This document shows, piece after piece, positions 19,418 to 28,514 of a stretch of 64,000 bases of DNA. Source of the DNA: an uncultured Bacteroidota bacterium (GTDB lineage: Bacteria > Bacteroidota > Bacteroidia > Flavobacteriales > Flavobacteriaceae). A program made the translations under genes and the position numbers. Where the stretch lies: assembly GCA_902515405.1 (NCBI GenBank), contig CABXUS010000005.1:1-64000 (forward strand), in the 5' to 3' direction. Each line of letters begins with the position of its first letter. Position 1 is the stretch's first letter. The notes beneath the pieces were generated by a model, which did not search any database, had not been told where the DNA came from, and was given only the letters and a program-made list of their open reading frames with translations.

Positions 19418-22149
19418 TATTTCATGTTATTTTTTGACTTATCAAAAACATACTCAATAACTTCATTATGTCTTTTTTCAAATCTAGCTTTACTTCCTGA
19501 AGCTGGTGAACCATAAAATCTTCTTGATGCAACTCTAAAATTCTTCGCATCTTCAAAGTGCATAAGTAAATGACCCCAAGCGCCCATATTTCTAGGTTCT
19601 TCTTGTGCCCACACTATCTCATCATAGGAATAGCTTTCAATTATATTATTAATTTCTTTTACAGGTAATGGAAATAATTGCTCAATTCTAACAATAGCTA
19701 CATCTAAAATTTTATTTACTCTTTTAAAATGTAGAAGATCATAATAAAATTTACCACTACAAAAGACTAAAGATTTTATGTTTTTTTCTTTATCCTTATC
19801 ATCTATTACAGCTGAAAATTTACCATTAATTAGATCACTAGTTTTTGAAATTACTTTTGGATGCCTTAGTAAACTTTTTGGAGTTAATAACACAAGAGGT
19901 TTTCTAAATTTTGTTGAGAGCTGCCTTCTGAGAATATGAAATAAATTTGAGGGAGTTGTACAATTTGCAACATACATATTATCCTTAGCACATAATTGTA
20001 AATATCTCTCTAATCTTGCTGAAGAATGTTCAGCACCTTGCCCTTCATATCCGTGAGGCAACATTAAAATCAATCCATTTTGAAGTTTCCACTTATCTTC
20101 TGCCGAAGATAAATACTGGTCAATCATGATTTGAGCTCCATTGCTAAAATCTCCAAATTGTGCTTCCCATATTGTTAAAGTATTTGGAGCTGCCAATGCA
20201 TATCCATACTCAAAACCCATAACCCCATACTCAGATAATGAAGAATTAAATATTTGAAATGAACCTTGATCTTTTTTAATATTATTTAATGGTATGTATT
20301 CCTTTTCTGTGTTTTCTGTTTTTAAAATAGCATGACGATGAGAAAACGTACCCCTTTCAACATCTTGGCCTGAAATCCTTATGTTATAATTCTCATTTAA
20401 CAAAGTTCCATATGCTAGAAGCTCAGCAATTGCCCAATCTATTTTATCTTGTTCAAAAAACATTTTATTTCTTTCATTCATCAAGCGAACAACTTTTTTT
20501 AGATATAACTCGGGGTTTTCAAGCTTAAAAATATTTTTTGCAACCTTATTAATATCTTGTTGATTTACAGATGTTAAAAAATTCTTAAGCATATCTTTTT
20601 TCTTAACCCTAGAAAGTCCTTTCCACTCATGTTTCATAAAAGGAGTTATAACAACATTTTTTTCCTTCTTAGAGTTTGAAAGGTCATCGTCTAAATCCTT
20701 ACCATAATCAATTTCTATTTTTTTAATTTCATTTTTATCAATAATTTTTTCTTTTAAAAGTTGGCTTGAATATATTTCTTTGACGGTTGGGTGACTTGAA
20801 ATAGATTTATATAATTTTGGTTGTGTAAATCGTGGTTCATCTCCTTCGTTATGACCATACTTCCTATAACCTAATAAATCAATAAAAACATCTCTTTCAT
20901 ATTTCATTCTATATTCTACAGCAAAATTAGCAGCGTGAACTACAGCTTCTACATCATCAGCATTTACATGAAGGATAGGACAAAGATTTGCTTTACCAAC
21001 ATCGGTACAATAAGTAGAAGATCTTGCATCTATATAATTTGTAGTAAAACCAATTTGATTATTTACAACAATATGTATAGTACCTGATGTTTTATATCCC
21101 TTTAATCTTTCCATTTGGATTACTTCATAAACTACCCCTTGTCCTGAAATTGCGGCATCACCATGTATTATTACTGGTAATACATTTTTGGGAATATCTT
21201 TATGATATTTATCTTGTTTTGCCCTAGAAATACCCTGAACTATTGGTCCAACAGATTCAAGGTGAGATGGGTTTGGGGCTAGATTCATATATACATTAAG
21301 TCCAGTGTCATACCTTATTTTAGAAGTCCATCCAAGATGATATTTTACATCCCCATCAAAAATTTGCTCTTCATAATCTTTTCCATCAAATTCATTGAAA
21401 ATTTCTTTTGCAGGTTTTCCAAAAATATTTGAAAGCGTATTAAGTCTTCCCCTATGTGCCATTCCAACTACAAATTCTTTCACACCCATAACAGCAGCAT
21501 TTTCAAAAATTGAATCTAAAGCGGGTATTAGACTTTCCCCACCCTCTAGAGAAAATCTCTTTTGACCAACATATTTTTTTTGTAAAAATTGCTCAAAACT
21601 AGTTGCTTGAACTAATTTTTTTAAAATATGTTTTTTTTGCGTATTTGAAAAATTAGGTCTATTGCTATTTTTATTAAGCCATTTCTGAATCCATTCAATT
21701 CTTTCAGGTGTTCTAATATACATGTACTCAGTTCCAATAGAATCACAATAAATTCTTTCAAGATGAATTAAAATATTGGAAAGTGAGGTATTTCCAATAC
21801 CAATTATTTCACCAGCATTAAATTTTAATTCTAAATCATCTTTTGAAAGTTCAAAGTTTTCTAAATCAAGAGTAGGAACATATTTTCTTCTTTCTCTTAC
21901 AGGGTTTGTTTTGGTAAATAAATGACCACGAGTTCGATATGCATTTATAAGTTTAATAACCTTAAATTCTTTTAAAATATTTTCTGGTATTTGATTTTCT
22001 TTTTCGGAAGCTTTATCGATTCCAAATTCAAAACCTTGAAAAAATGCACGCCAAGTTGGCTCAACTGAATCTGGATTAATTAGATATTTATCGTATAATT
22101 CAGCAAAATAAGCTGTATGAGCAGTATTTAAAAATGAATAGGGATCCAT
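19417..22149 (-). CDS. sucA: 2-oxoglutarate dehydrogenase E1 component
   Basis: Thiamine-diphosphate E1 subunit that decarboxylates 2-oxoglutarate and succinylates the E2 lipoate. The 910 residues contain the N-terminal recruiting helix ([17 protein letters not shown]), AHRGRLNTL near 232, [13 protein letters not shown], the C-terminal transketolase-like segment ([29 protein letters not shown]) and [12 protein letters not shown]. Length is typical. It opens a same-strand run that ends with its partner sucB. The 59-nt gap upstream has no clear promoter box. Confidence 0.97.
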   Translation of the reverse strand: MDPYSFLNTAHTAYFAELYDKYLINPDSVEPTWRAFFQGFEFGIDKASEKENQIPENILKEFKVIKLINAYRTRGHLFTKTNPVRERRKYVPTLDLENFELSKDDLELKFNAGEIIGIGNTSLSNILIHLERIYCDSIGTEYMYIRTPERIEWIQKWLNKNSNRPNFSNTQKKHILKKLVQATSFEQFLQKKYVGQKRFSLEGGESLIPALDSIFENAAVMGVKEFVVGMAHRGRLNTLSNIFGKPAKEIFNEFDGKDYEEQIFDGDVKYHLGWTSKIRYDTGLNVYMNLAPNPSHLESVGPIVQGISRAKQDKYHKDIPKNVLPVIIHGDAAISGQGVVYEVIQMERLKGYKTSGTIHIVVNNQIGFTTNYIDARSSTYCTDVGKANLCPILHVNADDVEAVVHAANFAVEYRMKYERDVFIDLLGYRKYGHNEGDEPRFTQPKLYKSISSHPTVKEIYSSQLLKEKIIDKNEIKKIEIDYGKDLDDDLSNSKKEKNVVITPFMKHEWKGLSRVKKKDMLKNFLTSVNQQDINKVAKNIFKLENPELYLKKVVRLMNERNKMFFEQDKIDWAIAELLAYGTLLNENYNIRISGQDVERGTFSHRHAILKTENTEKEYIPLNNIKKDQGSFQIFNSSLSEYGVMGFEYGYALAAPNTLTIWEAQFGDFSNGAQIMIDQYLSSAEDKWKLQNGLILMLPHGYEGQGAEHSSARLERYLQLCAKDNMYVANCTTPSNLFHILRRQLSTKFRKPLVLLTPKSLLRHPKVISKTSDLINGKFSAVIDDKDKEKNIKSLVFCSGKFYYDLLHFKRVNKILDVAIVRIEQLFPLPVKEINNIIESYSYDEIVWAQEEPRNMGAWGHLLMHFEDAKNFRVASRRFYGSPASGSKARFEKRHNEVIEYVFDKSKNNMK

Positions 22150-22208
22150 AAATACTTTATCTGCATAAAATTACAACTAATCTATAATTTAAAATAGAAT
22201 ATTTTAAA

Positions 22209-22691
22209 TTATCTACCATAATCATCACTTAGTCTAACAATATCATTTTCATCAGAGGGGTTTGAACTATCAGTATGCTGCCAAATCTCTGCAATTACTG
22301 CAAAATCATCTAACCCCACAAGTCTATGTCTTTCTCCTTCTTTTAATTTGATTTGGTCACCAGTAATCAAATTTTTTAAAGGTTTTTCATTATTATCAAG
22401 ACTCTTTGAAATTCCAACTTCTCCTTTAAAAACTTTCCATATTTCAGCTCTTCTATTATGATATTGCCATGATAGTTTTGAATTGGGGTTTACAATCAAA
22501 ATTTTTGGACTAAGTTTCCCCCCAATTTTTAGAGTTTCTACATTAATTCCATTAAAAAAGGTGTTTGCAAAATCCTGAGCTTGAGATTCATCGATTACTA
22601 AAAATCCTCCCCAAGGCCTATCAAAATCCTTTGAAATTATTTCAAAGCCTAACTCTATAATCTCACCCTCAATTTCAGTTAAATAATTCAT
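22209..22691 (-). CDS. Cupin-type mannose-6-phosphate isomerase-like protein
   Basis: A 160-residue single-cupin protein related to the C-terminal cupin of type II phosphomannose isomerases. Metal-binding motifs are QYHNRRAEIWKVFKGE near residue 76-91 and HRLVGLDD, followed by IAEIWQHTDSSNPSDENDIVRL (in two parts), typical of the flavobacterial group. It may interconvert mannose-6-phosphate and fructose-6-phosphate, feeding GDP-mannose for gmd in the glycan locus 8 kb away, but the catalytic activity is not proven for this short form. It lies 59 nt upstream of sucA. Confidence 0.75.
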   Translation of the reverse strand: MNYLTEIEGEIIELGFEIISKDFDRPWGGFLVIDESQAQDFANTFFNGINVETLKIGGKLSPKILIVNPNSKLSWQYHNRRAEIWKVFKGEVGISKSLDNNEKPLKNLITGDQIKLKEGERHRLVGLDDFAVIAEIWQHTDSSNPSDENDIVRLSDDYGR

Positions 22692-22761
22692 ATTTTAAAG
22701 TTATCTAAATTTTAACAAAAAAGTCTTGAATTAAGTATTATTTCAATGTATTTTTAAATAG

Positions 22762-24021
22762 ATGTTTGCTCTAATAGATTGTAATAATTTTTATGTCTCC
22801 TGTGAAAGAGTTTTCAATCCACAACTCGATAAAAAACCTGTTGTAGTTTTATCTAATAATGATGGATGTGCAATATCCAGAAGTAATGAAGCAAAAGCTC
22901 TTGGCATACCAATGGGAGCACCAGCTTTTAAATACGAAAAGGTATTTCGAAAAAATAATATTCAAGTATTTTCTTCAAATTTTCCACTATATGGCGATAT
23001 GAGCAGTAGAGTTATGAGTATACTTTCGAAATTCAGTCCAAATATTGAAATATACAGTATTGATGAGGCTTTTTTAAAATTTGAAGGATTTGAAAATTAT
23101 GATTTAGAATCCTACTGCCAAAATATAAAAGATATGGTATTTAAATGGACAGGAATACCGATAAGTATAGGAATTGCACCAACAAAAGCACTAGCAAAAG
23201 TTTCCAATCGAATCTCTAAAAAATTTCCAAATAAAACAAAAGGAGTTTATTTAATGAACTCAGAAGAAAAAAGAATTAAAGCTTTAAAATGGCTGAAAAT
23301 TCAAGATGTTTGGGGTATTGGTTTTAGACACTATGAAAGGCTAAAAAAATATAAAGTAAATAATGCATATGATTTTATTTTATTGCCAGATAATTGGGTT
23401 AGAAAAAAAATGAGTGTGGTAGGTTTAAGGTTAAAAAAAGAATTAGAAGGAAAATCTGTGTTGGATTTAGAAGAAGTTAAATCTCCAAAAAAAGCAATTG
23501 CTACAACTAGAAGTTTTGAAGGTACAATAACTGATTATGAAAAAATAAAAGAACGAATATCAACTTTTGCTGTTTGCTGTGCTGAAAAACTGAGAGCTCA
23601 AAATAGTAACTGTAATTCTATATATGTGTTTGTAAAAAGTAATAAATTTCAAAAAAATAAAACTCAATACAGGAATGGAATATTAATGACTATCCCCTAC
23701 TCTACAAATTCAAATATCGTAATTAGTAAGTATGCAATTGAAGGATTACAGAAAATATTTAAAAAAGGGATTAATTATAAAAAAGTAGGAGCTATAGTAA
23801 TGGGGTTAGATTCATCAGGTAGTCATCAACTCAGTCTATTTGAGAATGAAAATCCAAAACATAAATATCTGATGAAAACTATAGACTATATTCAAAAAAC
23901 AGAGGGACAAAGTAAAATTAAGCTCGCCTCTCAAGACTTAAGAAAAAGATGGAAGATGAAACAAGAAAAATTAAGTCCAAATTATACATGCAAGATAGAC
24001 CAAATCATAAAGGTGAAATGA
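22762..24021 (+). CDS. umuC: Y-family DNA polymerase V catalytic subunit
   Basis: Error-prone translesion polymerase, 419 residues. Catalytic motifs are [14 protein letters not shown] at residues 4-17 and [13 protein letters not shown] near 97-109. [15 protein letters not shown] and the helix-hairpin region [12 protein letters not shown] follow. The C-terminal [14 protein letters not shown] is the standard UmuC ending. It acts with UmuD' at stalled forks. umuD overlaps its stop codon by 4 nt, giving the order umuC-umuD, the reverse of E. coli. The 70-nt upstream gap shows no recognisable SOS box. Confidence 0.95.
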   Translation: MFALIDCNNFYVSCERVFNPQLDKKPVVVLSNNDGCAISRSNEAKALGIPMGAPAFKYEKVFRKNNIQVFSSNFPLYGDMSSRVMSILSKFSPNIEIYSIDEAFLKFEGFENYDLESYCQNIKDMVFKWTGIPISIGIAPTKALAKVSNRISKKFPNKTKGVYLMNSEEKRIKALKWLKIQDVWGIGFRHYERLKKYKVNNAYDFILLPDNWVRKKMSVVGLRLKKELEGKSVLDLEEVKSPKKAIATTRSFEGTITDYEKIKERISTFAVCCAEKLRAQNSNCNSIYVFVKSNKFQKNKTQYRNGILMTIPYSTNSNIVISKYAIEGLQKIFKKGINYKKVGAIVMGLDSSGSHQLSLFENENPKHKYLMKTIDYIQKTEGQSKIKLASQDLRKRWKMKQEKLSPNYTCKIDQIIKVK

Positions 24022-24036
24022 AACAAGAAAAATTAA
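23956..24036 (+). repeat. 19-bp direct repeat joining umuC end and umuD start
   Basis: The 19-mer ATGAAACAAGAAAAATTAA occurs at 23956-23974 and again at 24018-24036. The copies are 62 bp apart, so they lie in different frames relative to umuC. Each copy is nevertheless read as MKQEKL in its own gene: inside the UmuC C-terminus and as the first residues of UmuD. Confidence 0.9.
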
Positions 24037-24449
24037 CTTTTTTAAAGCCAGGAAAGGGAAATTCATTAGGGCAATGGCTAATAGAGCAAGGAATATCCGC
24101 GGGATTTCCTTCTCCAGCTGATGACTTCAAAGAAATAAGAATTAGCTTAGATAAGGAGCTTGTAAAAAATAAAGAGGCTACATTTTATGCTAAGGTAAGT
24201 GGAGATTCAATGATTGATGCGGGGCTAGATGATGGGGACTTACTGGTAATCGATAGATCATTAGATCCTAAAAATGGGAAAATAGCAATTTGTTTTATTG
24301 ATAGAGAATTTACAGTAAAAAGAATAAAAAAAGAAAGAAATAAACTGTACTTAATGCCAGAAAATAAAAAATATAAGCCGATTGAATTAAAAGAAGAAAA
24401 TGAACTGATTATATGGGGAATTGTAGAGTATGTAATTAAGAAAGTTTAA
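24018..24449 (+). CDS. umuD: UmuD-type self-cleaving polymerase V subunit
   Basis: LexA-family serine autoprotease that becomes UmuD' and partners UmuC. I use the ATG at 24018, overlapping the umuC stop (ATGA), giving 143 residues; an upstream in-frame ATG at 23949 lies deep in umuC. The cleavage site is Ala28-Gly29 ([10 protein letters not shown]), where E. coli UmuD has Cys-Gly. Catalytic Ser64 lies in SGDSMIDAG and Lys101 in EFTVKRI. The Ser-Lys spacing of 37 and the site-Ser spacing of 36 equal those of E. coli UmuD. All residues needed for RecA-stimulated self-cleavage are therefore present. Confidence 0.95.
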   Translation: MKQEKLTFLKPGKGNSLGQWLIEQGISAGFPSPADDFKEIRISLDKELVKNKEATFYAKVSGDSMIDAGLDDGDLLVIDRSLDPKNGKIAICFIDREFTVKRIKKERNKLYLMPENKKYKPIELKEENELIIWGIVEYVIKKV

Positions 24450-24547
24450 CTCTGTTCATACATCATTTAATAATCTTTATAATCTCCTGAAGTGACATTA
24501 CTTATCCATTCTTGATTTTTTAAAATTATAACCTTAGATAGTATAAT

Positions 24548-25315
24548 TTATTTGGTTTTAAAAATAGATCTAAAGGCATAAAAACAAAAACAAAAACAAG
24601 ATTTTAAAAGACTTAAGTGTTCAATATTTCTGTAAATAAACCATTGTCTTAGTGCTTTTTTTATTTTATTTCTAGAAATTGAATTTGGTGTGATTCTATA
24701 TTTAGTAAGAGGTAATGAAATTACATGAGCTTTCTCATCAGTGTTCTTTAATAATTTTAACCAAAATGCGTAATCTTGGCCTGTTCTGATAGATGGAATA
24801 TTCATTAGACCATTAAATTTTGATTTATTTAACATTACTGTGGAACAACCAAGAGTTGCTTTTTTTAAAAGCATATCTTCATAAGAAAAAGCACCCTTCT
24901 GCGAAGTGTCAACACTTTTACCTGTAAAATTTCCATTTTTATCTATTATATCATATCCTGAAAAACTAAAAGCAATTTTATTACTTTTCATGAAAAACAA
25001 TTGTTTTTCAAGTTTTTCTTTAACCCAAATATCGTCACTATCTAGAAAAGCTAAATAGGTATACTTACTCTCTATAATAGCAGTATTTCGTGTAAATGCG
25101 GCACCTTTATTTTCTGTGTTTTTTATTAATTTTATTCTACTATCTAAAGAAATAAAAGATTCTATAATACTTGCTGTGTTATCATATGAAAAATCGTCTA
25201 CTAAAATTAATTCCCACTTTTCATAGGTTTGATTTAAAACAGATTGAATAGTTTCTTCAATATATTCCGCAGAATTATAAGAAGGTGTAATAATTGATAT
25301 GTAATCATTTTTCAT
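24548..25315 (-). CDS. Family 2 glycosyltransferase
   Basis: A 255-residue GT-A transferase. IITPSYNSAEYIEETIQSVL at residues 8-27, VDDFSYDNT near 41 and the DSDD metal-binding motif (LAFLDSDDIW, near 88-97) are clear. It would add one sugar to the lipid-linked repeat unit at the cytoplasmic membrane face. It is the last gene of the left glycan cluster. The C-terminal hydrophobic, Cys-rich stretch (SCFCFCFYAFRSIF) may touch the membrane. Donor and acceptor are unknown. Confidence 0.9.
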   Translation of the reverse strand: MKNDYISIITPSYNSAEYIEETIQSVLNQTYEKWELILVDDFSYDNTASIIESFISLDSRIKLIKNTENKGAAFTRNTAIIESKYTYLAFLDSDDIWVKEKLEKQLFFMKSNKIAFSFSGYDIIDKNGNFTGKSVDTSQKGAFSYEDMLLKKATLGCSTVMLNKSKFNGLMNIPSIRTGQDYAFWLKLLKNTDEKAHVISLPLTKYRITPNSISRNKIKKALRQWFIYRNIEHLSLLKSCFCFCFYAFRSIFKTK

Positions 25316-25382
25316 TAATTATAGATTTTTTAGGACTCAATGTTGAATTTAATAAATAATTAAATCTTTGTAAGATATAACT

Positions 25383-26168
25383 TTATACTACTTTAAGAAT
25401 ATCCTTATTTGAGTAAAAACCTAATTTACTCATAAGGATTTTGGGAATAACAACTTCAGTTGAGCCATCTAGACAATGTGCTGCCCACCACGAAAAAGTA
25501 CTAGGAGCACAAAATAATTTTTTAGCAGACACTAAATGTTTAAAGTCATCTATTGCTGTTTCCGACTTTATTATCTTGGTATTTTTTATATCAATAAAAA
25601 AACTGGTTGCTTCTTCAACACTATCTGTAACAATTAAAATTTCACTTTTTTCGTGTCTTAAAAATTTCTTAATATCCGTATAATATCTTTCATATTTCAA
25701 TGCCCAAACTGAGTCTCCTCTCCTGTAATGAACAACTGTATAATCAGGAAAATACGAATATCTTGTTCTTAAGACTAGCCCTAAATCTAAAAGCTCTTTT
25801 TTATACTCTTTTAAAAAACTCTTATATTGAAAATAACTAAAGATATTTTTTGAACAATTGACTGAAAATTTATTTTTTGAGTTATAAAAAGCAACTCTTT
25901 TTAAATTTAATTTAAAGAATTTACTAAAGGCTAGTAAAAATAAATTAAATAGATCAGATAGAATTGAGTTTTTAAGAATAGATTCTTGATTAATTAAATC
26001 TAAATAAATAGGTTCATGAATTTTCCACTTTAGAAACTTTGTAATAATATTATTTTCTGTTAATGTAGTTTTAAACATAACCGATTCACCATTTTTAATC
26101 AAGATATTATAAGCCAATATTTGAAATAATGTGTTTCCAAAGCCTCCCATTAACCAAATTTTTTTCAT
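25383..26168 (-). CDS. GT11 alpha-1,2-fucosyltransferase-like enzyme
   Basis: A 261-residue glycosyltransferase of family GT11. It starts with MGGFGNTLFQILAY (GGfGN-lFQ motif). It carries the donor-binding HYRRGD at 147-152 and STFSWWAA at 223-230, which define bacterial alpha-1,2-fucosyltransferases. The donor is normally GDP-L-fucose. Because the nearby sugar genes point to GDP-colitose (3-deoxyfucose) instead, it may transfer colitose; that is inference. The gene is in one run with the polymerase, flippase and colitose-type genes. Confidence 0.85.
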   Translation of the reverse strand: MKKIWLMGGFGNTLFQILAYNILIKNGESVMFKTTLTENNIITKFLKWKIHEPIYLDLINQESILKNSILSDLFNLFLLAFSKFFKLNLKRVAFYNSKNKFSVNCSKNIFSYFQYKSFLKEYKKELLDLGLVLRTRYSYFPDYTVVHYRRGDSVWALKYERYYTDIKKFLRHEKSEILIVTDSVEEATSFFIDIKNTKIIKSETAIDDFKHLVSAKKLFCAPSTFSWWAAHCLDGSTEVVIPKILMSKLGFYSNKDILKVV

Positions 26169-26222
26169 TTTTTATAATTTTAAAAGTTATGTTTTAAGGT
26201 ATTATGATGATTAATATTTTGG

Positions 26223-27359
26223 TTATATTAAAATTAAAAGTAAAAATCTAGAATCAATGAGATCTCCACTAACCATAGAATTAAGAAATAGAAAAATTAG
26301 AAGTTGTTTTTCAAATAATTTAAGATTAGGATTATTTAACATATTATATATTTTTAATAGGAGAATATAAACAATGCCTAACCCAAAAATACCTAATTCT
26401 GAGATAAGTTCTAGAAATAAATTGTGTGGATACTCAGACATATAAAAATCATTTGATTCAATTATCTGTGTTGCAGGGACATAATTACCGAAACCAACTC
26501 CAAATGGGTTTTCTAAAAAAACTCTAATAGCCATTCTCCATCTTTCAATTCTGCCAATACTTGATGTTGCATCTAATAAATCAACCGAAAATATAGAAGA
26601 TAACCTTGGTCCTAATATTTCAATTATAATCTCAAAAGACACAATCGATAAGCAAAGTATTAAAATGCCAATTAAAAAAGTTTTAAAACTAAAATCTGAA
26701 ATATATTTATATAAAACAGATACTATTAAAAAAATAAATGGTCCTTTAGAACCAGCCTTAATAATCAACAATAAAGAAAAGATAGCAAGAATCCATTTGA
26801 GAATATTATTTTTTATAAAGTTAAAACATAAAATAAGGAATACACATATCCATCTTGAGAATACAATTGGCCCACCTCCAAGGATTGCCATACGCTCAGA
26901 ATCAATATTGAATTGAGATATACCAAAAATAAAGAATACTGAGCAAGCAAAAAATAAAGCATAATAAAAATTTTTGTCTAAACCATTTACATACTTATAA
27001 AAAACAATTGGCGCTAATACCAAAAATAAATACATTATTTTGTTAAACGAATAATTATCAGTTTCATTAAATCCGTAATGAATAAATAGTATTGAAGAAT
27101 ATATAGTTGTTACAATTAGCAACAAGAAAAAAAAAGAAAAATTTTTATTAATTTTTTTCTTGCTGAGGACATAAAAAAAAGCAAAAAATGTAGGAATAAG
27201 ATTTATAAATATTATAAAATTAAAGCCATAAATTGATAATCTTGAATCGTATATTCTTCCAACCATTATTAAGGAAATAATAGAAAATGCCCATATTAAA
27301 CTGAAAAAATTTTTGGTTAAGTATGAAGAGTTTGAGTAAGTTTTATTTAATCTATCCAA
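26223..27359 (-). CDS. O-antigen polymerase/ligase-like protein (first Wzy)
   Basis: A 378-residue membrane protein with about ten helices and a periplasmic loop, FGNYVPATQIIESNDFYMSEYPHNLFLELISELG (about 306-339), which carries the PHN(L/F) motif of O-antigen ligase/Wzy_C proteins. It probably polymerises or ligates repeat units on undecaprenyl diphosphate at the outer face of the inner membrane. It lies 11 nt after the flippase gene. The locus carries a second protein of the same kind at 45343-46728. Whether this copy is polymerase or ligase cannot be decided from sequence. Confidence 0.8.
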   Translation of the reverse strand: MDRLNKTYSNSSYLTKNFFSLIWAFSIISLIMVGRIYDSRLSIYGFNFIIFINLIPTFFAFFYVLSKKKINKNFSFFFLLLIVTTIYSSILFIHYGFNETDNYSFNKIMYLFLVLAPIVFYKYVNGLDKNFYYALFFACSVFFIFGISQFNIDSERMAILGGGPIVFSRWICVFLILCFNFIKNNILKWILAIFSLLLIIKAGSKGPFIFLIVSVLYKYISDFSFKTFLIGILILCLSIVSFEIIIEILGPRLSSIFSVDLLDATSSIGRIERWRMAIRVFLENPFGVGFGNYVPATQIIESNDFYMSEYPHNLFLELISELGIFGLGIVYILLLKIYNMLNNPNLKLFEKQLLIFLFLNSMVSGDLIDSRFLLLILI

Positions 27360-27369
27360 AATTATTGTT

Positions 27370-28470
27370 TCAATAATCTTTTACAAAATATAAAACCATG
27401 ATGAAATAATAAAATATAAAACTAAATATTAAAGGTATCGAGTCTAAGAACTTATAACTTAATTTATTAGCTAATTTGGCTTGAAACGATAAATCAAAAT
27501 AACCTAAAATTAGAATTGGGATTATTAGAAATAATGATAGTTTTAATGGGCCTTGAAGTTGGAATGTGTAATCATAAAAAAATACATTATTTGGAGTAAA
27601 CAGTATTAATATGAAAATTCCTATGAAGAAAATTGTTGAAAATAGCCAATATATTTTTTTCATTTTTTTACTTAATGTAAAAGTTTGAATTTGTTGTTTT
27701 ATTAATTGACTATTTAAATTTTTACTAAAAACAGTATAAAAAGTTAATACAATAAGCATTGAATAATTAATCAAAGCCATTTGATTTATAAAAAAAAGGG
27801 AGGAAAAAATTCTAATTATTAAAACAAAAAAAAGAACATTATTGACGGAAATAAATCTAGCAACGGATTTTTTTATAAAATCAGGTTTTAAACTATAGTT
27901 TAAAAACTTAATTTCGATATCTTTCCAAACAAAAAAAAGAATCAAAACTATATTAAAAATTATAGAAATTAACCTTGAATAAATTAAACCAATAACACCA
28001 TAATCAATTAAAACAAATGTTAAGACTAAATAAACTAGACCATTTAAAAATGCTACTATTAAAAATTCTTTTCTTTTATCTAAATAAATTAATATTGAAT
28101 ATAAAATTGAATTGATGATTAAAGGAATTGTAACAATTGATATTACAATCATTAAATGAATCTTATCATTCGAATCAAATAATATGTAGTTATAAAAAAA
28201 AAGAATTAAAGGTATAATTAGAATAGATATAATTATTTGAAAATTCAACTTAATTACTACACCTTTTTTTTCTAACCAAATTGGAAACGCTATAGAATTT
28301 ATAATGGAAGTATCGGAAAAAAAAATTAAAATACTTAATATAGCTATAAGTGAAAAATAAAAACTTATTTCATAAGAATAACCAAATTCAGAGAGTATTA
28401 GTAACTCTCTAATAATTCCAAATAGTTTTGCGAATATAGTCCCTAAAACTAAGTATTTAAATCCTCTCAA
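27370..28470 (-). CDS. Wzx-like flippase (first copy, short)
   Basis: A 366-residue very hydrophobic protein with about ten helices. Its N-terminus FKYLVLGTIFAKLFGIIRELLILSEFG resembles the MurJ/Wzx (MVF/MATE) superfamily start. Typical Wzx proteins have 12-14 helices in 400-480 residues, so this one is short and may lack the last helices, or may be a compact variant. It lies between colD-type and wzy genes, the usual place for the repeat-unit flippase. No frameshift is visible at the 3' end. Confidence 0.7.
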   Translation of the reverse strand: MRGFKYLVLGTIFAKLFGIIRELLILSEFGYSYEISFYFSLIAILSILIFFSDTSIINSIAFPIWLEKKGVVIKLNFQIIISILIIPLILFFYNYILFDSNDKIHLMIVISIVTIPLIINSILYSILIYLDKRKEFLIVAFLNGLVYLVLTFVLIDYGVIGLIYSRLISIIFNIVLILFFVWKDIEIKFLNYSLKPDFIKKSVARFISVNNVLFFVLIIRIFSSLFFINQMALINYSMLIVLTFYTVFSKNLNSQLIKQQIQTFTLSKKMKKIYWLFSTIFFIGIFILILFTPNNVFFYDYTFQLQGPLKLSLFLIIPILILGYFDLSFQAKLANKLSYKFLDSIPLIFSFIFYYFIMVLYFVKDY

Positions 28471-28514
28471 ATTTTTGATTGATTTTATTAGAGATTATTA
28501 TTTTTATAAAATTA

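Noticed and set aside
19415-19420. Search for a SAM riboswitch at metK
   Set aside because: metK starts inside the sucA stop codon, so there is no leader that could hold a riboswitch, and none was seen before sucA.
22692-22761. Possible SOS/LexA box upstream of umuC
   Set aside because: No spaced inverted repeat resembling known LexA sites was found in the 70-nt gap.
27370-28470. Truncation of the first flippase by a frameshift
   Set aside because: No continuation of helices was found in other frames downstream of the stop; the next gene begins 11 nt later, so the short length seems genuine.
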